NCBI GenBank assembly: GCA_947095535.1
Contig: OX352774.1
Coordinates: 241,577,825 to 241,641,824, forward strand
Direction of reading: 5' to 3'
Origin: Poecilobothrus nobilitatus
Taxonomy: Eukaryota; Arthropoda; Insecta; Diptera; Dolichopodidae
DNA: 64,000 nt
Made by a program: the position numbers and the translations under genes
Part shown: piece after piece, positions 10,755-23,770 of the stretch
How positions within the stretch are numbered: the stretch's first letter is position 1
Layout: every line of letters starts with the position of its first letter
The notes under the pieces: model-generated
What the model was told of the DNA's origin: nothing
The model's input: only the letters and a program-made list of their open reading frames with translations
The model's database searches: none

Positions 10755-12960
10755 AAAAATAAAAAAAAAATGGATTAAATTTTAATTTTTAAATTTATGG
10801 ATAAAATGAAGAGAAAAAGGATATAATGGAAAATAGTATAGTATAATTAAAATTAAAATCGGTATAGTTACTATTACTATAAAGAGCGGCTGTAGATTTA
10901 GGCACAAATTGGAAAAAAAAACAAAACAGGAAATAAAAGGCACATAGCTATTTTTCAAAAGACAATAAAAACAGTTTAAAATATTATTACTTGCAGAAAA
11001 GTCAGCTGCAAGTAAGAGACACATTCTTCAATCTTTATATGACAACCCTTAGTCATATAAGGCTGGTAACACATGTAAAATCATAATGCTAAAGATTTTG
11101 CTCGAATTCTTAATTTGCGTAAGGTTCATAAGTAAAATAGAAAATTTTTTAATATGACCCTTAGTTACTATTAACGAGGGGGTAGCAAAAATTAAATTGC
11201 TGAAGTATGTTTATTATGAAAGAACTTTCTTATCTCAAAAGTTCAAGGTTCTATCTAAAAATAATCCGAAGATATGAAGGTAGCAAAATTTTGCAAAATT
11301 TTGTTTTGTCCATAACGCTAAATAAATACTAAAATGCAAAACATTTTTAAACATTTTTATGTATATATAATTTTGATATTGATAAAAAAATGAATTCTTC
11401 ATTTTTAAATTGAAGAAGAAATTGTTAAACAGAAGTTGAGACATAAATACTGCGACTGTAGCGCCGTAATTAGAGAGACTACAAAAAAAAGTTGTTCTAC
11501 AACATTAATTTTTTCAGTAAATCCATGGTTAAAATTCGACAGTTCTATATATTAAATTCTGTAAAAGTTCTGAAAATAGACGGATGTTAGGTATGAACCG
11601 AAATTGTTTTTGGAAATGGTACTTAAAAAGAGGAAATTAAGAAAGATAATATAGGAAAAAAGTAAAAATAGTACTGAAATTGGAATTAAATAATTGAATA
11701 AAAAAATTAATTTTCTACTGTAAAATTCCAATAAAATTAAGTTATTGCCATCATATTAGATTTTACCTATTATTACTGTTCATTTCTTAAAATTTTATAA
11801 TTTTTTTTATTTTCTAAAACAATTTAAGTTATTCGAATGATTATTTCTTTACATAAATGTCAGTGCACCGTTTTGTCGGTACGATGACATTAACCCATTA
11901 TAAAACAAAAAAAAAAAAAAAACAAAATACTTGTTAATTAAATAAAATGTCTTTTTATAATACTCCTATCACTAGCACCATACAAAACTACCACATATAC
12001 TAATAATATCACCCACTCATTTACTTGCATAGTACATGATTCAAGTCTTCACCTCCCTTCGATTTAAAGAAAAATCAATAATAAGTAAAAAATCTTAGCT
12101 TCATGAACCAAAAAATTATTTTTATAAAAAAATATACTCGTACAAAATACCTTCTATAGTGTATAATAATATGTAGTTAGTCAGTCATGTAATACTAAAA
12201 AAACACGCAATCATTTATAATATTGTTCTGCCTGTTCCGTCGTATTTCTAATTTTAAGTTCTCATTCATTAATTTTTATTGTATAGAATTGAATTTTTCA
12301 TTTCTGCCTATTGTACTTTTTTTTTTGTTTTTTTATTTTTTATTTTAACGTTCTTTAAACTTTTAAATATCGCGTTATTGTGAAGCTATTCATAGGCATA
12401 AAGTTCTATAAAAATAATAATAATTGTTTTGTAAGGTGCATATATGTGTACATAAGTATTATTTTTTTAAGAGAGTTACCATTATTAATTACACGTTTAC
12501 TTTTATACAATATACTTCATTTCTAATCAGTCTGTTTCATGTACATGTAAATGTGTGTGCGTAGGAATGTAAATAAAAGTTAACCGAGTAGAAATAAAAA
12601 AAAATGTCGTTGGTAATCTATAAAATATACTACAATTTAATCGTCTTAACCTAAATAATTTCTGAATATTGTTATTTATGTATATGTATATAATATGATT
12701 TTAGGAAATTTTATCTATTACCGGTGATAATCACTACACGAGACACAAATAAATTGCTAATTGGTATAAGAATTGTTTTTTTTTTTTTGGTTATGGACTT
12801 CTTTATAATTGATTAGAAAAAGATAAAAATGTAATTTTGATAGCACCATTAAATTGAAAAAAAAGGACTAGAAATACTTTGTTTTTTACCCCAAAGTCCG
12901 GTAAAAGTGTTATCCCAAACATTATTCTTTTTACTACAATATTTTAAGTACAATTTCCTC
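10755..12960. other. Intron, no gene recognised
   Basis: Mostly A/T-rich. Patches at 11040-11300 with slightly higher complexity (ACCCTTAGTCATATAAGG) may be decayed repeat. The 10782-11024 and 11235-11444 minus frames show no family features. Confidence 0.4.
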
Positions 12961-12964
12961 TTTT

Positions 12965-13530
12965 TAGCACATTTTTCAACAAATTTTTGTCTAGAGTGAA
13001 ACTGTACATCTGTTTGTTTACAAAACTTCTACACCGTTTAAGATAAAGCAATGAACTTTTAACCTTGCATAAGTCTCATAAAAAAATGTTTAGTAGTAGT
13101 TAGTAGTAAAATTTTTTTATATAGCATCCATCGGTTACGGAGCTACACACCCTCAAATTTTTTAAAAGTCCTATTTTTAAATGTGTATATCTCGGGTTCT
13201 GCTTTATATATTTTCATTCTAAAAAAGACTAACGGGAAGATTTTCTGTTATCTTTATAAGTCAATATTAAAATTATAGACTTTTTTTTAAATTTAGTATT
13301 TAAATTTACTGTTACTGTTTACTGTTAAATTTTGCAAGATTTTTTTCCCTCCATAACTCCGGCACGTTTTTAGACAGAGATGTGAGAAAAGTGTCTCTTT
13401 ATTTTTTATATTTTTTTTATTATTAAATTCTAAGAAAAAAACTGTTGGCGGCAGTTTGTATTATCTTTTGAAAAACGTCCGCTCTTAAAAACCATTGGTT
13501 TATATTCTGTCTTGTTTTCATTGTTTTAAT
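12965..13530 (+). mobile_element. HINE-like element family 2, diverged copy A
   Basis: It starts TTTAGCACATTTTT and shares ACAAAACTTCTACACCGTT, a TTACGGAGCTACAC block, CATAACTCCGGCACG and the end AAAAACCATTGGTTTATATTC with copies B and C. The GTCC microsatellite has decayed to a few bases. It is the oldest of the three copies. Confidence 0.7.
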
Positions 13531-14090
13531 ATCCTTTTATTACAAACACAATATGTTGTAAAAGGAACTTTAGGTTTTTTATTTCATTGAAGGCTTTGGG
13601 CGGCAATTTTATACTTCGGTACTCTCTAAAAAATCAAAAGTATGAATAAATTCGTATAATGCAATAAAGATGAATAGGTATGTATAAAATGTTTTAAACA
13701 AGGAAGCATTCAACATCAATATAACCAATACAGGAAGTTATTCAAAGTCTTGTATATACTTTTCGAAATTTAAGTAAATATATCTCAGGTACTTAATTAA
13801 GTTAAATATTATATCTTAAATTTTCTAAAGGATGATAAAATTTTATAGAAGCATTATGTATTACATTAGTAGGTATACATAATTGGTGGGTATTCGTGAG
13901 TATTTTTTATATGGACAGAGAGCTTCACAAGGATGTATTTCTTGTTCAATAGCATACGACCACAATAACACTGTTTCATTGTTTTTTTTTTTATCATAAA
14001 CAAGAAAATTTATTAATTATTAAATAAAGTTTGCCATAATGTAGTATCTTATGATATTTTACTAAGATAAAGAATCGATGTAGTTTTTTT

Positions 14091-15890
14091 AGCACATTTC
14101 CAAAAAAATTTTGAAAAAATGTGCTTATTAGTTTCACTCTGTCCGTCCGTCCGTCCGTCCGTCCGTCCGTCTGTTTACAAAACTTCTACACCGTTAAAGA
14201 TAGAGAAAAAAAATTTTAACCATAGGTAGGTCTTATAAAAAAAATAATTTTGTGGAACAACTTTTTCATGTAGCCCCCCCCCATTACGGAGCTACACCCC
14301 CTCAAACTTTGAAAAAGCCCTATTTTTAAATGCATATATCTTATGTTCTGCTTAAGATTTTTTCAATCTGAAAACGTCATTCGACAGGTATTTCTTTTAT
14401 CTTTGTAAATTAATATCAAAATTATACAATTTTTTTAAATTTAGTATTTAAATTTACCGTTATGTGAAAACCAAATTTTGCATGATTTTTCTACTTTCAT
14501 AACTCCGGCACGCTTCTAGATACAAGCTTGAAATTTTGAGGCAAGAAAGAACTTTTAGAATTAGTATAAGTTTCCTCAGAAAATTTTTTCGGACCACCCC
14601 CTGTTTATGAGCTATTAGGGCTTAAAAATTGAAAATTTGCTATTTTTAAACACCTGTAACTTAGGAACCTGCACACATTTTACTTTTGCAAGATGTAAAA
14701 ATTAAAGCTACAATAATATATTTTTACGTGTGTGAAAGGTTTATTTTAATTGTAAAGGGTTCCAAAGCTGCAGCTCTTCAAAATTGTAAAAAAGCTTTAT
14801 TTTCAGATGTATATATCTCGGGCTTTGCGTAATAGTTTTGCAATCTAAAACCGCCAGAAGATCTAAAATTTTATTATCTATATAAAACAATATCAAAATT
14901 ATGTAATATTTTGTAATTTACGATTTAAATTTACCGTTATGTGAAAACCACATTTTGCATGAAATTTCTTTTTTCATAACTCCGGCACCCCTTTAGATAG
15001 GAACCTGAAATTTTGAGACAAGAAAGAACTTTTAGAATTATTATAAGTTTCCTCAGAAAATTTTTTGGTAACGCCCCCTCTTTAAGAGTTATTACGCCTC
15101 AAAAATTGAAAATTTGCTATTTTTAGACACCTGTAACTTAGGCACCTGTAAAAATTTTTCTTCGGCAAGACATGAAAATGAAAGCTACAATAATATATTT
15201 TTACGTGCGTGAAAGGTTTATTTTAGTTGTAAAGGGTTCCAAAGCTGCAGCTCTTCAAAATTGTAAAAAAGCTTTATTTTCAGATGTATATATCTCGGGC
15301 TTTGCGTAATAGTTTTGCAATCTAAAACCGGTAGAAGATCGAAAATTTTATTATCTATATAAAACAATATCAAAATTATGTAATATTTTGTAATTTACGA
15401 TTTAAATTTACCGTTATGTGAAAACCACATTTTGCATGAAATTTCTTTTTTCATAACTCCGGCACCCCTTTAGATAGGAACCTGAAATTTTGAGACAAGA
15501 AAGAACTTTTAGAATTAGTATAAGTTTCCTCAGAAAATTTTTTGGTAACGCCCCCTCTTTAAGAGTTATTACGCCTCAAAAATTGAAAATTTGCTATTTT
15601 TAGACACCTGTAACTTAGGCACCTGTAAAAACTTTTCTTCGGCAAGACATAAAAATTAAAGCTTCAATAATATATTTTTACGTGTGTTAACGGCTTTTCT
15701 TAGTTATATAGGATTCCGGACTTATAGCCCCTCAAAATTTCAAAAATGTCCTATTTTCACATTTTTTCTTATTACATTTCAAATTGAAATTTTCAAATTT
15801 TTGTGTAAGTCACACTTCTAAACAATTTGTATTGAGTTTTGGAAATGTGCGCTTTTAAAAACCGTTGGTTTACATTCTACCTTGTTTTTA
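14091..15890 (+). mobile_element. HINE-like element family 2, copy B with internal tandem duplication
   Basis: The 5' end is a hairpin (AGCACATTT..AAATGTGCT, 14091-14125) followed by a GTCC run at 14141-14170. Near the 3' end GGAAATGTGCGCT (15841-15853) is the inverse of the 5' AGCACATTTCC, giving subterminal inverted repeats. AAACC-GTT-GGTTT then forms a short 3' stem-loop, ending CTACCTTG plus a T-tract. T-tracts at both ends fit T|T insertion as in Helentrons. It has no protein-coding capacity. Its ~1.8-kb length, against ~1.25 kb for copy C, comes from the internal duplication. Confidence 0.75.
14700..15655 (+). repeat. Two near-identical 478-bp tandem units inside copy B
   Basis: Landmarks repeat at a constant 478-bp offset, for example AAAGCTGCAGCTCTTC at 14763 and 15241, and TCATAACTCCGGCACCCC once in each unit. 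Only a handful of substitutions are visible, so the duplication is young. A more diverged third unit precedes it (14270-14700). Confidence 0.85.
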
Positions 15891-16790
15891 TTTCGATACG
15901 ATTTAATATCGCATTCATATGGACTAATAAACCGTTTTGTTTTTTTTTTTGATAAAAACATTATTTTTAAAATTATAATTATAATTTAATAATTTTTTAA
16001 TATTTTAAATAATAATATTTAAGTAAATATATATCAAGTACTGAAAAATTTTATTTTTCACATGAGGCTTTAAACTTCATTTTATTCAAATTTAAATTAT
16101 TACTGCTGACTATAACACGGAATTTTTTTTTTTAAGGATTTAATAAAGTTAATTTTGAAAAAAAAAAAAACTAATTTTTAAAAAGTTTAAAATTTAATAT
16201 AAAATTTTTAAAATTTTTGAAATAATTAACTTATTTATTATATATTTAAGTATATTCTTTATTATATACTTATATAATCTATAATGAATATCAACAGGTG
16301 CATAAATATTTAAAAAAATGTTTTCTGTTAAATTTTTGTTTGTTCTCGATTATTTACGATTTTAATTGATTGAATAATTTTCATTTTATTTTAAAGATTT
16401 TAATATATGTATATATACATATTTTTTTTTAACAAGACCATAAAATGAATTTTATAAAATTTGTTATTTTATTCATGATGTAAAACAAAACACCAGAATA
16501 CCGTAAAAATAATTTTCACAAAAACTAAAAACAAAAACATGAAATTTTTTGAATCTGAATATATTTTGTTATACATGTTCTGGTTCATTTGTATACACAA
16601 TATTTAAATATTTACATAATAATTGAAATGGAAACAAAATTATTTTAATTCTTCAATTGTTTTGATAATAGCCAGAGTATTTAATATTTTTATATAAAAT
16701 AATTTTATTACAAGTTAATTAATTAACTCCTGTAAATATGCAACAATCTACAGTTATAGTTTCGAAATTATTTTTAGGGTTTTAAAATTA
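15891..16790. other. A/T-rich intron, nothing recognised
   Basis: Long A/T words and homopolymers; no repeat or exon evidence. Confidence 0.5.
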
Positions 16791-17068
16791 GGGGCTTCGG
16801 TAGCCTAGTGAATAGGCGTGTGACGTATTAACTGAAGGAGTGTGGGTTCGATCCCTGCACAGGTCGTAAGTGTTTTTTTCTTTACATATAGCCCCCTTAC
16901 GACCAAATATAAGGTAAATATATATTATAAACAAAATAAATAATATTAGTATATAATTTAATAATAGTATTAAAACCTATAATAACCATGGTAGCCGATG
17001 GTTCAATAATATTGCATTACATTTATGTACCTATGTAATATTAATATAAATAAATAAATAAATAAAAA
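16791..17068 (+). mobile_element. tRNA-derived SINE (family a)
   Basis: The head has an A-box-like TAGCCTAGTGAATAGG (16801-16816) and a canonical pol III B box GGTTCGATCCC (16845-16855). The 3' part carries ACATTTATGTACC and a (TAAA)n tail. TAAAATTA occurs just before the head (16783-16790) and just after the tail (17069-17076), a likely 8-bp target-site duplication. It is inserted sense to the plus strand, so antisense to sick. Confidence 0.8.
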
Positions 17069-17241
17069 TAAAATTAATACCAAAATAATAATACACTAAT
17101 GCTTTCGAACAAAATATATACTTTTTACAGGCAAGTAACATAATTTTCCCATAATATACCAGTTTATTTTACTTTAAAGGCTATTTTAAAAGAATTTTCG
17201 AATTTTTGAAAGTTTTTTTGGAAAAATGATTTGTTTTTGTT

Positions 17242-17560
17242 GTATTAAGTTCGACAATATATTGAATAGGAGGGTCTCGGTGATGCGATGTTTAACCACG
17301 TGATTTATTAACCGAGGGATTAAGGGTTCAAATCTTGCACAGATAACAAGCTTTAATAATTTGAAACAAAAGAGATAAAGCAAAATAAATACTTCCAAAT
17401 ATAATGGAAATAAATATAATATATAAATAAACTGAGTATTTCCTAATTAAGTACTACAGTACTATATGTATCACTGTCATCATATAAACATGCAATACGT
17501 ATTATATTTTATCAGATACTTTAGAAGCCTGTAGTTTTAAAACGGTAAGTTTTGATCGAA
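17242..17560 (+). mobile_element. tRNA-like SINE, degraded copy, left member of a tandem pair
   Basis: The head AGGGTCTCGGTGATGCGATG and the B-box remnant GGTTCAAATCT with TTGCAC after it resemble the SINE at 16.8 kb. The body (AAATATAATGG, GTATTTCCTAATTAAG, TGTCATCA) and end (TTAGAAGCC, GTAGTTTTAAAACGG) recur at 17.77-18.0 kb. Confidence 0.65.
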
Positions 17561-17768
17561 TTTTACCGAATACGTAATCCGGAAACAAAGTTAGATTCCA
17601 ATGTATTAAAACTAAATATTAATTATCAAGTAAGTTTTTCAAGTAGATATTTTTTTTCCCGTACCCGTTATAGCTTTAGCAGCCAAGGGTAATACTAAAA
17701 TTATTTAAATTTTTTATGTAATATTCGAAAGATATAAAAAAATAAATAAATAAATGAATATTTGTATT

Positions 17769-18003
17769 TATTAAGATCGACAATATATGAATTGAATAAG
17801 AAGGTCTAGGTGGCTGAATGGCTTAAACAAATATTTTTTGCTACCAAATATAATGGGAATATATATAAATAGACTGGGTGTTTCCTTATTAACCACAGTA
17901 CAGTGCCGTGGTTGTCATCACATATAATGCAGGCATTTAAAAAAAATTTTTAAAAATTTCTATATTTTAACCTTAGAAGCCGTAGTTTTAAAACGGACAA
18001 TAT
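17769..18003 (+). mobile_element. tRNA-like SINE, internally deleted copy, right member of a tandem pair
   Basis: It shares ATTAAG.TCGACAATATA, the head GGTCTAGGTGGCTGAATGG, the body and the end GTAGTTTTAAAACGG with the copy about 525 bp to its left. The B-box part is deleted. The duplication includes flanking sequence, so it arose by tandem duplication rather than two insertions. Confidence 0.6.
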
Positions 18004-21000
18004 AATGGAAACTAAAAAAATATTCAGCTTAGCTCCCTTACAAATAAATTTCCTACTCATAATCGTCTATGATGCGGTACATAGCAGTCTTGTTAATTAC
18101 GAAATACACTAATTGTATATATGGGCAATAAATTTAATTTACTTTGAAGACCTTTAATTTTTAAGTTTCACAGAGTCGGTAATCAATCATTAAAATATTT
18201 AAGAAGCAAAAACGTAGAAGTTGACTAATCTAAAATTATCTTAGACTCTGTAAGTTAAAAACGCTGAAAGTTTATAAAAAAACAAAAAAAAAAAAACATA
18301 TTTAAACAGTTTTACGTTTATCTCATAATATATAGAAAACACTTTAAAACAGAAGCGTGTGATTGCGAACAAAACAAATTAAACTGTTAAAATAGCAAGA
18401 GAAAAAAAATGGAGGAAGAAATAACAATTAATGATAATTTCCATTAAAATTTTTATATGAATTTTAAATTTTAAATTGAAAAAATTTCTTTTTAAATAAA
18501 AATAGATAGGTAAAATTTAATTGAACAGATATTTTATAGTGTAATTTATGGAAAAAGACAAAAATTATTTTCTTTTCCTTGTTCTTTATTTTGATTGGGG
18601 CGAAACAATTTTAATCGTGAAATTGTATGCGGATACGAATGTATAGTAGATATAACGTACAAATGCAATTTGAAAATGTATAATTTGAATTTTTAAATAT
18701 TTAGAAAAAGATATTCTATAAAATAAAAATTCAATTTAAATATTTTAATTGAAAAAAGTTCTGAGTTTTTTTTTTTTTGTTAAATAAAACCTTTTATTTT
18801 TTTAGGATGTACTCCGAATGAATTTATTTAACGTTTATAAGTTTCACTTTATCTAAATAAATTTCAAAAGTTGGCTAATAAAACAATTACATAGTATTTG
18901 GAAAATAATTAACAGTGGTCCAACTAATAAAAAAAATATTCTTTATTTAACTTAACAGCTGTGGCCTGTTACTTTATTTAGGAAAGAATTTTTATTTTCT
19001 TTCTTCAATTTACTTCCCATTTTACACGAAACAACTATTTTTAATTTTTTTAAAAATAAAAAAGGAAAAATTCGAGAGTTGGTTGTTCTTATAATTATAA
19101 ATATTTTGTGTCCTTAATTGACTTAATGCCATCAATCAAAACTAATATCCATTTTAAGGAAATTTATCAAAAAAAAAAATTTTTTTTTTAAATCCTCTCC
19201 CGTTGTCCACCTTTTAGAAAAATCTTTTGGAAATTTAATAATTAAATTTATGATTAGGCAAAACAAAAATTTTTCAAAATTTTTGACTTCGTTATATTCC
19301 GTAAAACACTTAACGTTACAAACTTGAAATTTCAAAATTGTAATTAATAACTAACACAAATTAATTCAGAAAACAATTCTGTGTTCTGACGCGTTTCAAA
19401 TCCATACGGGATCAAGCATTTTCTAATTATAAGCTCCTGCAATCTGAATACCTGTGAACATTTTTGTAAGCTCAGACACAAAAGTTTGAGCTCAAACATA
19501 TTTTTTAATTTTTTAAAGACTTTTCTTAATTATATACAGTTGGATTTTAAATTGAAGATTTTATCTTTTCTGATGGAAATTTTAAAATCTTTGAATGAAA
19601 CAGAAAAAATTTTAAGAAATGTTCCAATTTTTTATGCAAAAACAGCCACAATAAAAAAATACTTTATTCTGTCTTTTTTCAAAACAAAAAATGTGCTCCT
19701 TTAAAAATGTTTTGTTTTACAAAACTGCCTTATTTAAATTCTAGTATAAAAAACTTCCCATCTGAACTTCTCAGAAGAACCCATTTTTTTTTTATAAAAT
19801 AAAAACGAAAAGAAAATAATTTTCTTTATCTTTCTGCTCAATTACTATACACATCTAAAAATCTATTAACCAGAAAAAATAATAACTAAACTTTCAATCC
19901 ATATAATGGGTCCTTTTTGTACCTTTTCCTTCTTAAATCTGTCTCTTTCCCCTTCTTTTGTATTTTTAATGTATTAATGAAGAAAATTCTTATACCGAAA
20001 AATATTATAGCATTTTTTGAAGCTCATAAAATGTAAAAAAAAACAAAAACAGAAAATTCTTTATAGGATTGTTCAATTTTCTGAGTGAGTAAAGAAAAAA
20101 AGACAAAAACAATACTTAAACTTGAATTTCATAACAAAAAGAAACGGAAACTTATGATAAAAATAAAATGTAGAAAAAAAAATTCAAAGGATTAAAAATC
20201 CTTCAGGATAAAATTAAATATACAGTTAGAACATATAGTCAATTTTTACACACAATAAGCCGACAACTATTACCATTATCCTGTGTTTAAAAGTCACTTA
20301 AAAAAATCCTTTTAACACGAACGCGTTATTGTCCAAAAAAACAAACGAAAAGAAAGAAAAATAAGAATTCAATTTTCCCCATCCTAATTTCTATTCTCTA
20401 TTTCCAATCCTTAATTTTTTGCACATCACATACCTAAAATATCTTTTTGAAAGCTTTCAACAAATCCTTGTACACAATTCAACTTAACTCAATTCAACTA
20501 TAAAGTACATGTCGACAAGTGTACAGTGAAATGTTTATCCTTGTTCATATTTCATCCGCACCATAATCGCATAACTGAAAAAAACCCCCTAAGAAATTTT
20601 TGTATGCCATTTTTTTCCAATTTTTCCCATTATCAAAAAAGTTTATCCAAGCTGGCATAATGATTATGACACCTTCTCAATCTACCGCCTATCAAAAAAA
20701 AAAAAAAAAAAAAACAAAATAAAAAAACAAATGAACTCATAAACTTAACTACTATATGTAGTTTGGGTATGTGAAACTAAGAAAAACCTCTCCTTTAATT
20801 TTACCTGTGATGCCTGTCAAAAAAAATTTTCCAAATGAAAAACAAAACAAAATAGGAAAAAACCAAAAAAGGTAGAACGAAAAATTTTCACGCGATTAGA
20901 ATAATTAATGCGGTTTTAATGCACTCTAACACTCTAACGGTATTTTGTCTATAATAAAGAAAATGGAAAAGAAAGAGATAGAAATAAAAGTTGAAAATAA

Positions 21001-22180
21001 CTTAACTAAAATATAATAATGTATATGTATTTAAAAAGAGGGATATTTAGTATAGATTGTAGGGTTGAGAGTTATGGATGTTTGTTGTTGTTTCTTTTTT
21101 TAAATTTATCTGATAATGTGGTATTAACAGTTATAAAACAGTTATAGGAGTAAAATTTTATAAAAGCAAGCAAACAAAAAAAAAAGAAAATTACAGGAAA
21201 TTATCAGTGTAGACAGAATTTCTTAACGTGAAAATCTGATATAGATTTAAAATTCTGATACTGAACGGTTTGTGGAAATTTCAGAAAATACTTTACTTTT
21301 GTTATGAACACCTGAAGTACGCACCCGATGATCGGATTATTTGAGAATTAAAATTTTTTGCTTTAATTTTTCTTTTGTGAATTTTCTATTTTTAAGAAAA
21401 TATTTGCATAACTGTACACAATTCGTGTACCATCAGTAGATAGTGATGCGGTGGATGATTGTGGGTTGTAAAGATATAAATATATAAAAAATGGGTAATA
21501 AAAGGATTTTCGTTAATGGTTTTTTTTGCATATCCTAGATAAAGGAATTATGAGTAGAAATAATAATAAAAAATTATTATGTTTAATGCTAATGCTTCAA
21601 CTCGCAATCATTATCATCATGACTTACTGTCATTACAAGAGATTTTACCAAGTAAAATTTGTTAATGGGAATTTCTTTTTTTTTTAATAAAAATTATAAG
21701 TGCAAGTGTATTTTGATTATTTTATTCTTCTTTCAAAAGCAAAATAAAAAACATTAAACTAATTATGAGCTCATACTTTTTTTTTTTGCGAAATTAATTA
21801 AAACATGAATTTTAAATATTATATTTCAAATATAAATAAGCTCTAGGCAAACTTTTATGAAGAGTTATTTTAATTTTAATCTTTAAAACAAATATTTAAG
21901 TAAATATATATGTTTTAACAAATAACGAAAAACTGGTAGGTATTTTAAGCTAGTTATCATAATGTCCGTCGCACTTTCGCACTTTCGCACTTGTCCTAGG
22001 TGGTAAGGAATTTTAACTTTAATTACAAGATATTATATTAATATTGTATAGGGAAAATCAACTGTAATAAAGGATCACATTTGCACCATATTGCCCTCAG
22101 TGCGAAACCGACAAGAAAACTGAAAAATCGATCTATAAATTAAAGATATATTAAACTAATATTATTTTTAAAAAAGGTAC
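18004..22180. other. A/T-rich intron, nothing recognised
   Basis: More than 4 kb of homopolymer-rich sequence. The 19132-19335 minus and 19486-19704 plus frames are low-complexity. A short CGCACTTT triplication sits at about 21967-21990. No splice-bounded exon seen. Confidence 0.45.
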
Positions 22181-22190
22181 GAAATGGTAT

Positions 22191-23168
22191 TAGTGGTGAC
22201 CGGAAATAATGCCCTACGAAATAAGGCGAAATCAGCTTTATTTTCCTTCCGATGCGGAAAGCTGAAATTGCGAATTTTGAAAATTTGGCTGTATTACCGC
22301 TTTAGAATGGAAATAAGTCAAATCGGCATTATTTTTGTTTTCCAAGTATTAACCGCTTCACGTTGGTACGGTCCCGTTTACGATGGGCTGATTAGAATAT
22401 GGAAAACAAATGTACTTGGATATATTTGGATTTTATAGTCGGTTACAAAATCAATGTTATTCAGTTTTCAGAATATGTCTATATGCTATAATGTGTATAT
22501 ATATTATAATATGTGGTATTATATACGCATACATACTCGCATACATATTTCATTCCAACATTTTCGGTCGGCGGGTTCGAGTAGCTGCCATACAACTTCT
22601 TTTTTTATATAGAATAACTCAGTATCTATTCAAGCTAGGTTTCTGAAATTTTGCAAATGATGATTAAGTTTTATGGCAACAACTTCTGTAAAATTTGGTT
22701 GTGGTAGTGCGACGGGTTTGGGCAGCTGCCATACAACTTTTCTTTTTAAATGAAAATAACTCAGTGTCTATTGAAGCTAGCTATCTGAAATTTAGTGAAA
22801 AAGTGTCAAGTTACATGCCAAAAACTTTTGTAAAATTTGATTGGTCTAAAGCAGCCCGTTCAGGCTTCTTGCATTTCTTGGAACTTAATGAAACTAGGCG
22901 CAATAGATTCGGGTAGCTATCATACAACTCTACAATTAACATAAATATATCTCTGTAGTTAACGTCGGTACTAAAACATCTGTATCCCAGAGTTGACACA
23001 GTCTACTCTACTGCACTCTTCCTCGTTTTATTATAAAAATAAAATTTGACTTTATTTACTTTTCAAAATGTCAATAAGTCCGAAATAGAAAAACGCTCGA
23101 TTTCGGCTTTATTTCCGCATTGAAAAGAATTCGGCTTTATTGCCTGGGACATTATTGCCGGTCACTAC
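22191..23168. mobile_element. 978-bp terminal-inverted-repeat DNA element
   Basis: The left end TAGTGGTGACCGGAAATAAT is matched by the inverse of the right end (ATTATTGCCGGTCACTAC). Similarity continues inward for about 40 bp (AATAATG.CC..AATAA.GC.GAA). The 5-bp GGTAT flanks both ends (22186-22190 and 23169-23173), a probable target-site duplication. No transposase is encoded, so it is non-autonomous. An 84-codon frame (22184-22438) overlaps the left arm and has no recognisable family. The superfamily is not assigned. Confidence 0.75.
22560..23037 (+). mobile_element. HINE-like repeat nested in the TIR element
   Basis: Three diverged units carry GGGTTCGAGTAGCTGCCATA, GGGTTTGGGCAGCTGCCATA and GATTCGGGTAGCTATCATA, each followed by CAACT. 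The end AGAGTTGACACAGTCTACTC...TCTTCCTCG plus a T-tract matches the 3' terminus of the family-1 element at 5690. Its 5' end is unclear. Confidence 0.55.
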
Positions 23169-23770
23169 GGTATGAGTAATTCAGTAAATATTAGATCAAA
23201 TCTTTGCAAAATATAACATAAAACTCTACTGAAGCATAATTGTTCCTATTTGAACAAAGAAGCATGAGTACATAAGTACTAAAGATTATATAATCTATTG
23301 TTCATTCAAGAAGTGAAGGGGATATTTAATGGTGGTATTCGTAGTAGTAAATATTATATAACCTTTAATTGCGGTAAACTTAAATAACTACAATGAAAAA
23401 AACTGCTTAAATAAAAAAAACAAGGATTTCTATACATATGTATTTATTTACAAATCTTTGTTTTCCTTGTTTTTTATTATATGTCCTTTTATTTAACTGG
23501 ATATTATTGCATATACGCAAATATTTCCAACAATTACTGAAAAATAATATTATACAAACAAAAAAATTTTAAAACTATACAAATTATAATTTAAATATAA
23601 AACAAAAAAATGTTAATAAAATATTTATGATATAAGTTGATATTTAACTCACAATGTATACAACCAAATAATTAAATTAAAAATTAATTAACTTAAAATG
23701 AAAAAAAAAAAAAACAAAAAAATAAATTAAATAAAAAAAATACATCAAAAAAAACAAAAATATGTTTTAC
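23169..23770. other. A/T-rich intron next to the first coding exon
   Basis: It contains the donor side of the long intron. A CAAGGATTTC..AAATCTTTGTTTTCCTTG fold-back lies near 23422-23470. Nothing else recognised. Confidence 0.4.

Larger units (their letters stand above)
10753..23770 (-). other. sick: sick intron between coding exons 1 and 2 (about 13.0 kb)
   Basis: It is bounded by a GT donor (GTAAAA, 23770) and an AG acceptor (10753) on the minus strand; both flanking exons are phase 0. It is packed with interspersed repeats: two HINE-like elements, at least three tRNA-derived SINE copies and one terminal-inverted-repeat element, listed separately. No further conserved exon was seen inside. 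Confidence 0.8.

Noticed and set aside
14141..14170. GTCC run as an isolated microsatellite or CRISPR-like repeat
   Set aside because: It recurs at the same place within several HINE-like elements and is part of their structure; there are no spacers.
16801..16870. tRNA-like sequence as a real tRNA
   Set aside because: A and B boxes are present but the ends do not pair, and a (TAAA)n tail with flanking duplication marks it as a SINE.
22184..22438. 84-codon frame with fairly balanced composition
   Set aside because: It overlaps the left inverted repeat of the 978-bp TIR element and shows no recognisable domain.
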